A stretch of 64,000 nt of DNA from Luteimonas suaedae (GCF_008312895.1 NZ_VSSP01000001.1:1-64000), one strand, 5' to 3'; shown: positions 1 to 8,905, counted from the first letter of the stretch. Notes: generated by a model from the letters alone, not told the origin. A program made the numbers and translations.

Positions 1-2
1 CC

Positions 3-362
3 GAAGCCCCCCTCGTCTTCGGCATGACCCTGGACCAGTTGGACACGCTCAACCGCCTGCACGACCGGCTGCATGCCTACGGCGACCTGGTCTTCGGCGT
101 CGAGCGTATCGACCTGGCCGACGGCACACTGACGATGCTGGGCGATGCGATCTTCGAAGAGGCCGACGCCGCGAGTGCGCTCATGCACAAGGTGACGGGG
201 CAGCGCCTCCCCGACGAAGCCGGGCACCGACACCGCGTACGCGAGGAGCCGGCGATCTACGGTGTACCGGTCAGCCCGGACCTGACGCGTGACGCGGCCA
301 TGCCGATGCTGCCGCCGCCCGCGGATGCGGGCTGGCACCCGCAGGCGGCCACCCGCCACTGA
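3..362 (+). CDS. Hypothetical protein, probable C-terminal part (runs off window edge)
   Basis: The frame is open from base 3 to the stop at 360-362, so the gene may begin before the window; the first internal ATG is at 24. The product is acidic at first, with repeated Leu/Asp segments such as LDQLDTLNRLHDRLHAYGD, and ends in a Pro/Ala-rich tail (MLPPPADAG). I recognise no family, signal peptide or membrane helix. Third-position G+C and the lack of a competing frame support coding. If the ATG at 24 is the true start, the protein is 112 residues. Confidence 0.55.
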   Translation, partial: EAPLVFGMTLDQLDTLNRLHDRLHAYGDLVFGVERIDLADGTLTMLGDAIFEEADAASALMHKVTGQRLPDEAGHRHRVREEPAIYGVPVSPDLTRDAAMPMLPPPADAGWHPQAATRH

Positions 363-488
363 TCGAGCAGGGCGCGGTGCCGGGCTCGTTAACGATCCCT
401 GGCACCGCGTCCGCGCGATCCGTATGCGTTGGTGCAGGTGCAGCTCCAGCGTTGCGGTCATAACGTCCTGGAACGTCGAAGCTGGAGG

Positions 489-875
489 TCACGTGCAGGG
501 CCGTCCAGGCGCGGACGGCGTCGAAGCGTCGGTCGTCACCTCTGCGTCGGGCAGCGCCGTGGCATCGGGCGTCGGCGGCGTCCGCGGCCCGCTTCCATGG
601 CCGGAGCGGCGTCGAGGATCCGCGCCTGCGGCGTCGTCGCGACCGGCCTCGTGCAAACGGGCCGGAGCCGACGGCTTGCCCCGTTTCGCGGCTTCGGCGC
701 GTGTCGATTCCGACGACCTGATCAGCCCCTGTGCTTGCAGCCGTCCCCACATGTCGGCCTGGTCCTGCGCATCCCATGAGGTTTGCGCGAAGGCGGGAGG
801 GCTGGCCGTCAGCACCATGGCACATAGGCACAGGGCGGTTGCGGGCAATCGTGAATGCAGATTCGTGGTGGGCAT
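489..875 (-). CDS. Small exported protein of unknown function
   Basis: The ATG at 875 has an AAGGAGG ribosome site about six bases upstream (complement of 882-889), so it is preferred over an ATG 14 codons earlier. The 128-residue product begins with a signal peptide (basic MPTTNLHSR, hydrophobic core, then ASPPAFA before QTSWDAQ). The mature part has a short helix-like segment (DQADMWGRLQAQGLI) and then a disordered Pro/Ala/Arg-rich tail. No enzyme motif is visible. It is probably a periplasmic protein, function unknown. Confidence 0.7.
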   Translation of the reverse strand: MPTTNLHSRLPATALCLCAMVLTASPPAFAQTSWDAQDQADMWGRLQAQGLIRSSESTRAEAAKRGKPSAPARLHEAGRDDAAGADPRRRSGHGSGPRTPPTPDATALPDAEVTTDASTPSAPGRPCT

Positions 876-1100
876 GGGGCGACCTCCTTGGCGGGTCTCG
901 TGCGTGGCCAATGCCACGGACCCGATTGGAGGCCGGGGACGGCATATCGTCCATGTGGAGAAGCTAGGGTTTCGCTACAGATTCGATGCAATAAAGGTGT
1001 TGGGTCGGCGATCACCCTTCAGCCGTCCCGGGCCGGGCTGGTCCTGCGGCGCTGCGGTTCCCCGGGAGACTGGAGCACCCCGCCCGCCTAGACTCCGGCC

Positions 1101-1616
1101 ATGGCCTTCAACGTCCGCCAGATCTTCGCCGCACTCAATGACGCCCGGGTCGACTACGTGGTCGTGGACGGGCTGGCGGTCATCCTGCACGGATATCTGC
1201 GCGCTACCGCGGATCTGGACCTTGCGATCGGCCTGGCTCCGGACAACGCCGGGCGTGGCATGCGCGCGCTCGCTTCCATCGGCCTGCAGCCGCGACTGCC
1301 GGTGGCCATGGATGACTTCGCGGATGAGGGCAGGCGCCTGGACTGGCTGCGCAATCGCAACATGGTCGTGTTCCCGCTGTGGGATCCCGGGAACCCGCTG
1401 CGTTCGGTGGATGTCTTCATCGACGAGCCGATCGGGTTCGGCGATCTCATGGCGGACGCGGTGGTCAAGGATCTGGATGGACTCGAGGTCCGGATTGCCT
1501 CCATCCCCCACCTGATCGAGATGAAGCGGCGAACTGGGCGTTCGCGCGACCTGGACGATATCGACAAGCTTCAGCAAATCCTGGCCGCCCCGCAGGAGGG
1601 GGAGGGTGGTCCATGA
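1101..1616 (+). CDS. AbiEii-like nucleotidyltransferase-fold protein
   Basis: The 171-residue protein has the layout of the AbiEii/DUF6036 group of minimal nucleotidyltransferases: an N-terminal helix (IFAALNDARVDYVVVDGLAV), then HGYLRATADLDLAI, where ATADLDL matches the R-x-T-x-D-hh-D metal-binding strand. A late Asp (SVDVFID) could be the third acidic ligand, and HLIEMKRRTGRSRDLDDI is the typical C-terminal helix. The canonical GG before the helix is DG here. Members are usually toxins or substrate-binding partners in toxin-antitoxin or phage-defence pairs. The stop overlaps the start of the next small gene (ATGA), so the two are co-translated. Confidence 0.8.
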   Translation: MAFNVRQIFAALNDARVDYVVVDGLAVILHGYLRATADLDLAIGLAPDNAGRGMRALASIGLQPRLPVAMDDFADEGRRLDWLRNRNMVVFPLWDPGNPLRSVDVFIDEPIGFGDLMADAVVKDLDGLEVRIASIPHLIEMKRRTGRSRDLDDIDKLQQILAAPQEGEGGP

Positions 1617-1822
1617 ACCCGTCTCCTTCGCCTTCGCTGGAATTCAGTTTCAAGGACGCCGAACGCGCGCAGCTCATGGACTGGGTGCGGCTGAGCGCGG
1701 GCGCGAAGATCGACTTCTTCGAGGAGATGGTGGAGTTGGCCTACCGCAGTGGCGCGCTCGCGCCGGAGCGGCTGGCACTGCGCGACAGGCCAGTCCCGCA
1801 ATCTTCGCCGGATGGCCGATAG
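1613..1822 (+). CDS. Small partner protein of the nucleotidyltransferase gene
   Basis: The ATG at 1613 overlaps the stop of the preceding gene by four bases, and a GGAGGGGGAGGG stretch sits just upstream. The 69-residue product has a helical core (FKDAERAQLMDWVRLSAGAK then FFEEMVELAYRSGAL) and a disordered basic tail. It has no DNA-binding motif I recognise. Tight coupling and size suggest an accessory or antitoxin-like partner of the nucleotidyltransferase; that role is inferred from position only. Confidence 0.7.
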   Translation: MNPSPSPSLEFSFKDAERAQLMDWVRLSAGAKIDFFEEMVELAYRSGALAPERLALRDRPVPQSSPDGR

Positions 1823-2150
1823 CGGTCGGCCCACCGGCAGGCTGCGGCGATGGGCCCGGCGCCGGCGCGCAGGCCGCTGTGCCCGCACTGATCAAGTGTT
1901 TCCAACGCGAGAGCAAGGTCTCGATGCATCCGAAGGCAATGGCATCGTTGCATCCGAACACTGCCTCGGGCGCCAGGCGGTCGCTTGGCTTGCGCCTGCA
2001 TTGATGAGACGGGCAAGCTCAGCCAGCAGGTGTCGAGATCGGCGCCTGGCGTTCGTCGCTGGAATGCATGACATCTTGGCGGCCAAGGCCATGGCCGCCG
2101 GGCCCGCCCTACGATGCCCACTGGCAAGCGACGACTACCGGAGCACACCG
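1823..2150. other. Intergenic stretch without a recognised gene
   Basis: Frames here carry no recognisable family and no well-placed ribosome site. The open frame that continues upstream of the next gene has no support before its ATG at 2151. I see no clear promoter, repeat or terminator. Confidence 0.5.
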
Positions 2151-2792
2151 ATGTCCCTCACCCGGATCCACAATCTGTCCATCTCGCTCGACGGCTTCGC
2201 CACCGGCGAGCCCCAGTCGATGGAAACCCCCTTCGGCCATGCCGGCGAGCGGCTCCACGAATGGATGTTCGCCACCCGGTTCTGGGCCAAGACCAGTGGG
2301 ACCATGGGTGCCGATCATGCCTTCGCGGAGCGCCACGAGCCGGGCATCGGCGCCGAGATCATGGGGGCCAACAAGTTCGGACCGCCCGGCTGGCAGGACG
2401 ACGCGGACTGGAAGGGCTGGTGGGGGCCGAATCCGCCGTTCCATACGCCGACCTTCGTCCTCACCCACCGGCCGCGACCGCCGATCGAGATGGCGGGCGG
2501 CACCACGTTCCACTTTCTCGATGCGTCCCCGACCGAGGCGTTGCAGGCCGCGCGTGAAGCCGCCGGCGGCCAGGACGTGCGCATTGGCGGCGGCGCAACC
2601 GTGGTCCGCGACTTCGTTGCCGCCGGACTCGTCGACCACATGCACCTCGTCCAGGTTCCGATCGTGCTCGGTCGCGGGATCCGCGTCTGGGACGGCCTGG
2701 AGGCGCTCGAGGAGGACTACGACATCGAGGCGGTCTCAACCCCGAGCGGCGTCACCCACCTGACCTTCACGAGAAGGACCGGAGGGAATTGA
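2151..2792 (+). CDS. Dihydrofolate reductase family protein (RibD C-terminal type)
   Basis: The 213-residue protein matches the RibD_C/DHFR-like family. It begins with a beta strand and SISLDGFATG, has a central TFVLTHRPRPPIEMAGGT strand-loop, then VRIGGGATVVRDFVAAGL (cofactor-binding Gly-rich turn and helix) and VPIVLGRGIRVW near the end. Family members are NADPH-dependent reductases of folate- or pyrimidine-like substrates, but stand-alone copies mostly have unknown substrates. The ATG at 2151 is chosen because homology begins there; the frame is open much further upstream without family sequence. A broken relative lies near 52.5 kb. Confidence 0.88.
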   Translation: MSLTRIHNLSISLDGFATGEPQSMETPFGHAGERLHEWMFATRFWAKTSGTMGADHAFAERHEPGIGAEIMGANKFGPPGWQDDADWKGWWGPNPPFHTPTFVLTHRPRPPIEMAGGTTFHFLDASPTEALQAAREAAGGQDVRIGGGATVVRDFVAAGLVDHMHLVQVPIVLGRGIRVWDGLEALEEDYDIEAVSTPSGVTHLTFTRRTGGN

Positions 2793-2958
2793 ATCGCCGG
2801 GTCGCGTTCTTAGCTGGCGCAGTCGAAGCGCTCCGCCTGGTCCGGCCTTTGAGAATCCTTGCTTCTTGATCCACGGAAGCGATGATCAAGAACGCTAAAA
2901 GTGAAATCAAGGAGTAGATGGCCTATCGAGGATGGGGAATACCTGACCCCGTGCCCGA

Positions 2959-3861
2959 TCAGGCCGCTTTCGTCGCTCCGAACTCGGCGTACGCGCGCGG
3001 TTGGCGCGCTGCATCCAACTGCCTGACCTGGCTGGTGGTCATGCCGAACGTACCCTTGAACGCGCGGCAGAACGCGCTCTGGCTTTCGAAGCCCAGCGCG
3101 GCGGTGATCTCGCAGACCGGCATGCGCGTTTCGCGGACCAACTGCCACGCACGCTCCGAGCGCAGCCGTGCGGCGTACTCGGACGGCGTTTCCCCGAACA
3201 CGTCGCGGTAGCTGCGAATCAGGTGGCAGGGGGAGTAGTTCGCGCTGGCGGCCAGCCGTGCCAGGTCGACGCGTCCGCCGTCGTGCCGACGGATCAGGTG
3301 CTGTACCCGCAGCAGCCGCATCAGCGTCTGCTGCCGACGCAGCAACGTGCGCCCGGTGCAGCGCGGCAACAAGGCATGCAGGTCGCGCTGGTGTTCGGTC
3401 AGCGCTGCGCACAGCATGTCGACGACCGTACCGGCTCCCAGCGCGCCCAGGTCCGGGCGTCGCGCTACGCGCGCCAGGCGCACGGTCAGCCGGCGCAGCT
3501 CGCGGGTGCAGTGCGATTCCGACGGCAACAGGTCGACCGCCGGCTCACCGGGCCGCGGACGCTGGTGCCGCGCCCAGGCCGCGGGGCTGCCGCACACCGC
3601 CAGCCAGCGTCCGTCGCGACGGCTGCCGGCGCGCAGCGCACTGTCGCGCCAGATCAGTAGTTCGCCGGCGTGCAGCAGCCAGCGGCAGTCCAGCGTCTCC
3701 AGTTCGATCCCTTCCGCCAGCGGCAGCCAGACGCTGATCCAGCGGGAGGGGATCGCCAGCTGGATATTGCGGCCGCTGCCGTGGAGCACCTGCAGTGCGT
3801 CGTCGGGCGCGGACAGGTCGAGCAGATCGTGGGAGCGCAACGGGCGATAGAGAGGATGCAT
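2959..3861 (-). CDS. AraC family transcriptional regulator
   Basis: This 300-residue regulator has a cupin-like N-terminal sensor half and a C-terminal AraC DNA-binding region of two helix-turn-helices (DLARLAASANYSPCHLIRSY, then VCEITAALGFESQSAFCRAF). GETPSEYAARLRSERA between them is the family linker pattern. The ATG at 3861 starts at MHPLYRPL, where family similarity begins; the ribosome site is weak. It is a lone gene, so its target is unknown; it may control itself or the upstream region. Confidence 0.9.
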   Translation of the reverse strand: MHPLYRPLRSHDLLDLSAPDDALQVLHGSGRNIQLAIPSRWISVWLPLAEGIELETLDCRWLLHAGELLIWRDSALRAGSRRDGRWLAVCGSPAAWARHQRPRPGEPAVDLLPSESHCTRELRRLTVRLARVARRPDLGALGAGTVVDMLCAALTEHQRDLHALLPRCTGRTLLRRQQTLMRLLRVQHLIRRHDGGRVDLARLAASANYSPCHLIRSYRDVFGETPSEYAARLRSERAWQLVRETRMPVCEITAALGFESQSAFCRAFKGTFGMTTSQVRQLDAARQPRAYAEFGATKAA

Positions 3862-4702
3862 GGCGGTCGTTTCGCTTGTCGGGAGAGGTAAGCGACGGCG
3901 GCCGGCGGCCGCAGCACATCGTAAGTGCCGGAAGTGCCGGCGCCGATCACCGGAGCCCGCTCGCCGGTCGCCGGGATCGCGTGGGTCATCGACGGCGATG
4001 CCGTCCCACGACAACGTTGTTGCGGAGCGAAGGTGGATCCGATTTCCGGCGTCATCGCGAAGCTCGACGTGAAGACGCTGGCCATGCTGGCATCCGCGGC
4101 CGACGCCAGCTAGCGTGCCGTTCGATGACCAACTGTGCGTCGGCCGCACAGCTCGCGTGCGGGTGACCGGGCCGGTCGGTCAATGCGTTGAGCGGGGTTC
4201 AATGCATGGACGAAGACGGTGAAACTGAGCTCTGTCTGCCTCCGGACAACCCGCACGCTCCGCGTCCGCACTGATCAAGGCAACCGAGGGCGGAGCAAGG
4301 GGCGGCCGTGCCGTCGACGGTCTGAATTCTTCAATCCGGTCCCGTTCGTAGTGGCCGTATAGCATTCGTCCGCATGTGGCGCACCCGAGCGGGGCCATGC
4401 CCACCGACGACCACGCCAGATACTTCGCCGATCACGGTGTGGCCAAGCAACAGCAACAGCAAATCCCCCTCAATCCCCCTTTTTCAAAGGGGGAAGATAG
4501 GCTGCGAGAAATCTGGGGAAACCTCAGGGTCAGGTTCGCTTCTTGGGTGGGCTGCCTTGCGCGGGTGGTGAGCTGGTCGCGTGTCGACAAAGCATCGATC
4601 TTGGCTTCGGCCTGAAAAGGGGATCTGCCCGTTTGCCGCTCTCATGCATGAGAACAGGGCAGGTGGCGCACTTCGGCCTCGTTCTTCGTTATTGTCCGCA
4701 GC
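3862..4702. other. Long intergenic region between two AraC-type genes
   Basis: About 840 bases without a credible gene. It contains a copy of the CCCCCTTTTTCAAAGGGGG repeat (4456-4537). The small frames in it have no family resemblance, no good ribosome site and mixed codon use. It may be the scar of a lost gene next to the AraC regulator. Confidence 0.5.
4456..4537 (+). repeat. Dispersed hairpin repeat, CCCCCTTTTTCAAAGGGGG family
   Basis: The unit has a CAACAGCAAATCCCCCTCAA lead-in, the palindrome CCCCCTTTTTCAAAGGGGG, then GAAGATAGGCTGCGA and a GGGGAAACCTCAGG tail. Parts of the same unit recur at 19756-19779 (tail only, inverted), 20866-20936 (inverted) and 23706-23965 (one inverted and one direct copy). 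The hairpin could act as a terminator, but copies lie on both strands. Confidence 0.75.
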
Positions 4703-5539
4703 ATGCACATGATCCTTCTGCCTTCGGCACGCCTGCGTCCCTACGTGGCGTCCCTGTGGGTGGGCGAACGGCCGGTAGCGCCCGATCGGGAACAGGTGTT
4801 GCCCACGGGCACGATGCATATTGCCCTGCGCCTGCAGGGCGGCCCGGTACGGTTGTACGGCGACCGTGGGTCGACGTGTGTGCAGCATGCGGGCGATGCG
4901 CTGGTGGCCGGCGCGCGCGCGGGCAGCTACTGGAAGGATGCGTCGGTGCCGACGCGAACCGTCGGCGTGCAGTTGCGGCCTGGTGCGGCACGGGCGTTGT
5001 TCGGCGCGTCGGCGGCGGAGTTCAGCGACCGGCACGTGCCGCTGGATGACGCGTGGGGCCGGGATGGCACGTGGCTGCGCGAGGCGCTCCATGAGGCGCG
5101 GGATCCGCACGCGCAGCTTGCCGCACTCGAAGCCGCATTGCTGGCGCGGCTGGCGCCACGTGCCATGCACCCGAGCGTTGCCCGGGCATTGGCGCAGATA
5201 CGGGCGATCCCCTCGGCGGAGCGGTTGCCGGCGGTAGCGGGCATCAGCCAGCGCCACTTCATCGCGCAGTTCCGAGAGGCAACCGGCCTGTCGCCCAAGC
5301 GCTACGCGCGCGTGTGCAGGTTCCAGTACCTGTTGCGGCTGATGGAGGCGGGCCGGGGGCATCCATTGGCCGAGCTTGCGTCGGCGGCCGGCTACAGCGA
5401 TCAGTCGCACTGCAACCGTGAGTTCCTGGCACTGGCGGGCACCACGCCGCACGCCTGGCAACTGCAGCGGCGCGCCCGCCCGCCAGCGCCGCCCATGCCA
5501 AGGCGCGCGAGGTCAGTTTCGTCCAAGACGCCCGTCTGA
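4703..5539 (+). CDS. AraC family transcriptional regulator with DUF6597-type sensor
   Basis: The 278-residue protein opens with the MHMILLPSARLRPYVASLWV pattern typical of DUF6597-type N-terminal domains, where a beta-rich sensor is followed by a helical AraC domain. The C-terminal half contains LPAVAGISQRHFIAQFREAT and PLAELASAAGYSDQSHCNRE, the two DNA-binding helices. The tail is Pro/Arg-rich and likely disordered. The gene lies 42 bases upstream of a VOC-family gene in the same direction, an arrangement often seen for this regulator type and suggesting joint expression. Confidence 0.88.
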   Translation: MHMILLPSARLRPYVASLWVGERPVAPDREQVLPTGTMHIALRLQGGPVRLYGDRGSTCVQHAGDALVAGARAGSYWKDASVPTRTVGVQLRPGAARALFGASAAEFSDRHVPLDDAWGRDGTWLREALHEARDPHAQLAALEAALLARLAPRAMHPSVARALAQIRAIPSAERLPAVAGISQRHFIAQFREATGLSPKRYARVCRFQYLLRLMEAGRGHPLAELASAAGYSDQSHCNREFLALAGTTPHAWQLQRRARPPAPPMPRRARSVSSKTPV

Positions 5540-5581
5540 GCGCCGGGTATCGTTGGCGCCTGTATTCCCAAGGAGATCGCC

Positions 5582-6037
5582 ATGAGCGCCCAGGCTTTGT
5601 TTCCCTATCTCTGCGTGGCCGACACCGCGCGCGCAATCGATTTCTATCGCAGCGTGTTCGGCGCGACCGAACTCTTCCGCCTGCAGGAGCCGGGCGGCCG
5701 TATCGGCCATGCGGAAATGGACTTCGATGGCACCACGCTGATGCTGTGCGACGAGTTTCCGGAGTTCGACATCTGCCGGCCGTCGGGCGGGGCAGGCTAC
5801 AGCGCCACGATGCACCTGCACGTGGGCAACGCCGATGATGTCATCGCGCGCGCGGTCGCCGCCGGTGCCACGCTGCTGATGGCGCCGAGCGACGCGTTCT
5901 ACGGGGAACGTTCGGGCGTGATCCTCGATCCGTTCGGCCACCGCTGGAACATCGGCCACAGCCTCGAGGACGTCACGCCGGAGGAGATGCAGCGCCGTTA
6001 TACCGCGTTGTTGTCTGACTCCACGCAGAACCAATAA
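5582..6037 (+). CDS. VOC family (glyoxalase/bleomycin-resistance, PhnB-like) protein
   Basis: The 151-residue protein has the two beta-alpha-beta-beta-beta modules of the vicinal oxygen chelate fold: LFPYLCVADTARAIDFYRSV opens the first, and ATMHLHVGNADDVI with FYGERSGVILDPFGHRW forms the second. The DPFGHRW end is characteristic of the PhnB/YdcJ-like subgroup. An AAGGAG site precedes the ATG at 5582. Function is probably small-molecule binding or isomerase/lyase-like chemistry; the substrate is unknown. It probably shares a transcript with the AraC gene upstream. Confidence 0.88.
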   Translation: MSAQALFPYLCVADTARAIDFYRSVFGATELFRLQEPGGRIGHAEMDFDGTTLMLCDEFPEFDICRPSGGAGYSATMHLHVGNADDVIARAVAAGATLLMAPSDAFYGERSGVILDPFGHRWNIGHSLEDVTPEEMQRRYTALLSDSTQNQ

Positions 6038-6100
6038 CGGGGTCAGCTTGAGCTACCCCGTATCTGGGCTATCCCCACTTGCCCGGCCCCGTTTGCCCCG

Positions 6101-6442
6101 CTATTCGACCTCAGGACTGTCGCCGGATTCCACACGGTATGCCGCGCGGCCGATGGGGCGTTTGAACCACGCATCGAAACGCCCGGCAAGAAACTCGTCG
6201 CCTTCGGTGAAACGCGGTTCCACTGAGGAAAAATCCAGCCGTGCGACTGCCGCTTCCTCGTCCAGCCCTTCCGCAATAAGCGGCTTGATCTGCACCGCGA
6301 CCAGTTCGAATGCCTCGATCAGCAGATCGGCATACGCGGCGTCGTGCTGGATGTCGCCGTGGCCCGGGACGAGGATGGCGAAGTCGAGCGCCTTCAACTG
6401 TCGCAACGTCACCGCGCCAGTGCAGGCAGTGCCTATGGTCAT
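6101..6442 (-). pseudogene. C-terminal remnant of a metallo-beta-lactamase-fold hydrolase
   Basis: The 113-codon frame starts directly in the last third of an MBL-fold enzyme: LDFAILVPGHGDIQ matches the conserved PGHG segment that follows the metal site. The helical C-terminus (YADLLIEAFELVAVQIKPLI) is typical of exported MBL hydrolases. The N-terminal half with HxHxDH is absent on either strand nearby. It is best read as a truncated gene. The wreckage continues in the neighbouring higBA remnants. Confidence 0.65.
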
Positions 6443-6524
6443 AGCGATCGGCGGCTTCGCTGAGCGGTCCGTATGACGAGCGCTGTCGACGCGACGGGAG
6501 GGCGGCTAATGTGTATTGGTCCGG

Positions 6525-7013
6525 CTACGGAGTCTTGGAGTCGCGCCGCCTCGCTATCCACCCGTCCAGCTGTTTCGCAAATGCCTGCCGGTCCCGCGCA
6601 CTGAACGCGGTCGGCCCGCCGGTCTGCACGCCCGCGCCGCGCAGCTCTTCCATGAAACTGCGCACGGACAGGCGCTCGGCGATGTTGTCCTGGGTGAAGC
6701 GCTCGCCGCGGGGATTGACGGCCTCGGCGCCGTTGGCCAGCACGCGCGCGGCGAGCGGGATGTCCTGGGTGATCACCAGGTCGCCCGGCGCGGCGCGTTC
6801 GGCGATCGCATCGTCGGCGGCGTCGAAGCCGCCCTGCACCTGTAGCGCCCGGATCAAGCGCGAGCCTGGCGTGCGCAGCCACTGGTTGGCAACCAGGGTC
6901 AGCGGCACCTGCGTCCGCTCGGCGGCGCGGAACAGGATCTCCTTGATCGGGCCAGGGCAGGCGTCGGCATCCACCCAGATCTGCGCGGGCGGGGTTCCGG
7001 TTGGTGTGGTCAT
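6525..7013 (-). CDS. YaiI/YqxD family (UPF0178, DUF188) protein
   Basis: The 162-residue protein matches UPF0178: [20 protein letters not shown] at the start, [10 protein letters not shown] in the middle, [15 protein letters not shown], and [16 protein letters not shown]. The Asp-rich first strand and the TQDIPLA strand resemble PIN-like nuclease folds, so a metal-dependent nuclease role has been proposed for the family, without firm biochemical proof that I know of. The length is full. It stands alone on this strand. Confidence 0.92.
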   Translation of the reverse strand: MTTPTGTPPAQIWVDADACPGPIKEILFRAAERTQVPLTLVANQWLRTPGSRLIRALQVQGGFDAADDAIAERAAPGDLVITQDIPLAARVLANGAEAVNPRGERFTQDNIAERLSVRSFMEELRGAGVQTGGPTAFSARDRQAFAKQLDGWIARRRDSKTP

Positions 7014-7161
7014 CGCCTGCTTCCCATATGCGGCCGAGGATAGCCCAGCGGGCGAGGGTGCCGGCCCCGACGTCCGTGTGAGGGCGCGCGGTTCCCGCCA
7101 GCATGGTCCTGCGGCCGGGCTGGACTCGGCGATCGCCCAACGCGATGATGGGGCTGGCTAG

Positions 7162-7344
7162 CTGCGCATGCTCAATGCGGCGGCGACGCTGGACGATCTG
7201 CGGATTCCGCCGGCCAATCGGCTGGAGGCGCTGAAGGGCGACCGGAAGGGCCAACACAGCATCCGGATCAACGACCAATGGCGCATCTGCTTCCGCTGGA
7301 AGGCTGGCGATGCGCATGACGTGCAGATCGTCGATTATCACTGA
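7162..7344 (+). pseudogene. higB: Truncated HigB-type toxin (C-terminal two thirds)
   Basis: An in-frame stop (TAG at 7159-7161) precedes CTG CGC ATG. From there the frame reads [20 protein letters not shown], then [20 protein letters not shown] and a VQIVDYH end. This is the RelE/HigB fold without its first roughly 30 residues. The stop lies three bases before the HigA-like ATG at 7348, the usual higBA order. The retained part includes the substrate-facing QWRICFRW strand, but the missing N-terminus makes activity unlikely. Confidence 0.7.
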
Positions 7345-7347
7345 TCA

Positions 7348-7722
7348 ATGGTTCTAGCCATAAAAAAGCTGCCCAACATCCATCCCGGCGAAGTCCTGAA
7401 CACGGAGTTCCTGTTGCCCCTGGGAATCAGCCAGAACGCGCTGGCGCGGGCAATGGGCGTGCCACCCCGGCGGGTCAATGAAATCGTGCTGGGCAAGCGC
7501 GGCATCAGCGCCGACACCGCTGTGCGCCTGACCGACATGGTCCGTCGTCACGCCGCTTCCTTGCGATCGCTGACCGCCTTCAGGACGAGTTCCGCGGCCT
7601 CCTTCGAGGATGCCGGGTTCTGGCCGGTGATCAGCAACCCGTCCTGCACGGTATGCACGCCCCAGTCGTCCGTCGAGGAGAACTCCGCGCCCTGCTCGCG
7701 AAGCACGTCCTCGAGCAGGTAG
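7348..7722 (+). pseudogene. higA: Truncated HigA-type antitoxin
   Basis: The first 65 or so residues match HigA antitoxins: IHPGEVLNTEFLLPLGISQN, the helix-turn-helix ALARAMGVPPRRVNEIVLGK, then RGISADTAVRL. After TDMV (about base 7545) similarity stops exactly where the frame runs antisense into the DJ-1-type gene ending at 7548, and the remaining 58 codons are that gene read backwards. The C-terminal dimer/toxin-binding part is therefore lost. Only the DNA-binding part could still work, perhaps as a solitary repressor. Confidence 0.7.
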
Positions 7723-8243
7723 GGAACGACCTCGATCAAGCCAACGGCGGCTTCTTCGGAGTTCTTGAAGCCGGTGACCTTGCGGCCCTTCGCGATCGGA
7801 TCGCCGCCGGGCGCCTTCGCGTTGGTGAGGATGCCGGGCGCGTGGCAGACGAGCCCGACCGGCTTGCCCGCCGCCAGCGTGTCCTCGATGAGCGACAGGG
7901 CCTTGCGATCGTTGGTGAGATCCCAAAGGGGTCCGTGGCCGCCCGGAAAGAACACGGCATCGTAGTCCGCCTGGTCGACCTCGGACAGCTTGAGCGCGTT
8001 GGCGAGCGCGCGGCTCGCCTCCGGGTCGGCTTCGAACCGGTGCGTGTCGTCGGTCTGGGATCCCGGGTCGTTGCTCTTGGGATCGAGCGGCGGTTGGCCT
8101 CCCTTGGGCGAAGCCAGCACGATCTCGGCCCCCGCGTCCTTGAACGCATAGTAAGGGGCAGCCAGCTCTTCGAGCCAGAACCCGGTCTTTCGGCCGGTAT
8201 CGCCGAGCTCGTCGTGGGACGTGAGGATCGTCAGAATTTTCAT
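7548..8243 (-). CDS. DJ-1/PfpI family protein (type 1 glutamine amidotransferase-like)
   Basis: This 231-residue protein has the DJ-1/PfpI layout: MKILTILTSHDELGDTGRKT at the start, a Glu-containing strand, VFFPGGHGPLWDL, and the nucleophile elbow GLVCHAPGIL with the conserved Cys. Close relatives (Hsp31/YhbO-like) act as glyoxalase III or protein deglycases; the precise activity here is inferred. AGGAG stands seven bases before the ATG at 8243. Its stop abuts the truncated higA on the opposite strand, which suggests a deletion joined the two. Confidence 0.9.
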   Translation of the reverse strand: MKILTILTSHDELGDTGRKTGFWLEELAAPYYAFKDAGAEIVLASPKGGQPPLDPKSNDPGSQTDDTHRFEADPEASRALANALKLSEVDQADYDAVFFPGGHGPLWDLTNDRKALSLIEDTLAAGKPVGLVCHAPGILTNAKAPGGDPIAKGRKVTGFKNSEEAAVGLIEVVPYLLEDVLREQGAEFSSTDDWGVHTVQDGLLITGQNPASSKEAAELVLKAVSDRKEAA

Positions 8244-8476
8244 GGTACTTCTCCTGTGAGCGACAGGGTCAATGTAATGCGGCATCCGCGGCCGTTGTTG
8301 CTCGAATGCTCTTCGATCCTTGCCTGATGCTATGGATGTTCGGGGGCGGGTTGGACAGCCGTGAGGCGGGTGCCCATCGACAAGACGGGACGGAGAGAGT
8401 TGATCCACCTTCGTGCCATGTTCGCCTCCGCCGCGGGCACGCTCACCGGTCACATCACATAGGTTTGAGCGGTGAG

Positions 8477-8905
8477 TTACGGCGCGACGGCCTTGACGTC
8501 ATACACGACTACGCGCTGCCACAGGTGCTCGCACTCGGCGACGAACTGCTTGTGAATGGGATGGACCTGGTAGGCGTTCTGCCCGGCCACGTCGTCGAAG
8601 AACAGGATTTCCGAGGCGCTGTAGCTGCCGTCGACGACGCCGCGCTGCTCGGTATCCGCCGGCACGCCGATGTGGATGCCTCGCACGGTGTCGACGCCCG
8701 CCAACGTTCGCAATCCGGCGAGCAGCTTGGCGAGATCCTCCTTGGAATCCGGATTCTTCAGCCAGAAGAACACGTGGTGCACGACCGGCGGGAACGATGC
8801 CTTGCTGGTGGACATGGGAGCGGCGGCGCGGGCGCCGGTGGCGGCCATGCCGGCGGCCAGGGCGCTGGCGGCGACGAGGATATTTCGGCGACTGTGATCG
8901 GTCAT
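8477..8905 (-). CDS. Exported Dabb (stress-responsive alpha/beta barrel) domain protein
   Basis: The 142-residue protein starts with a twin-arginine-like signal ([16 protein letters not shown], then GARAAA), followed by a Dabb domain. [20 protein letters not shown] is the hallmark first strand and helix, and YDVKAVAP ends the barrel. Dabb domains are ferredoxin-like dimers with diverse or unknown roles. Export through Tat would imply a folded periplasmic protein. An AAAGGA site precedes the ATG. Confidence 0.87.
   Translation of the reverse strand: MTDHSRRNILVAASALAAGMAATGARAAAPMSTSKASFPPVVHHVFFWLKNPDSKEDLAKLLAGLRTLAGVDTVRGIHIGVPADTEQRGVVDGSYSASEILFFDDVAGQNAYQVHPIHKQFVAECEHLWQRVVVYDVKAVAP

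Noticed and set aside
289-1515. A 408-codon rightward open frame
   Set aside because: It lies antisense to a secreted-protein gene and out of frame with the nucleotidyltransferase gene; Arg/Trp/Ser-rich composition is that of a high-G+C shadow frame.
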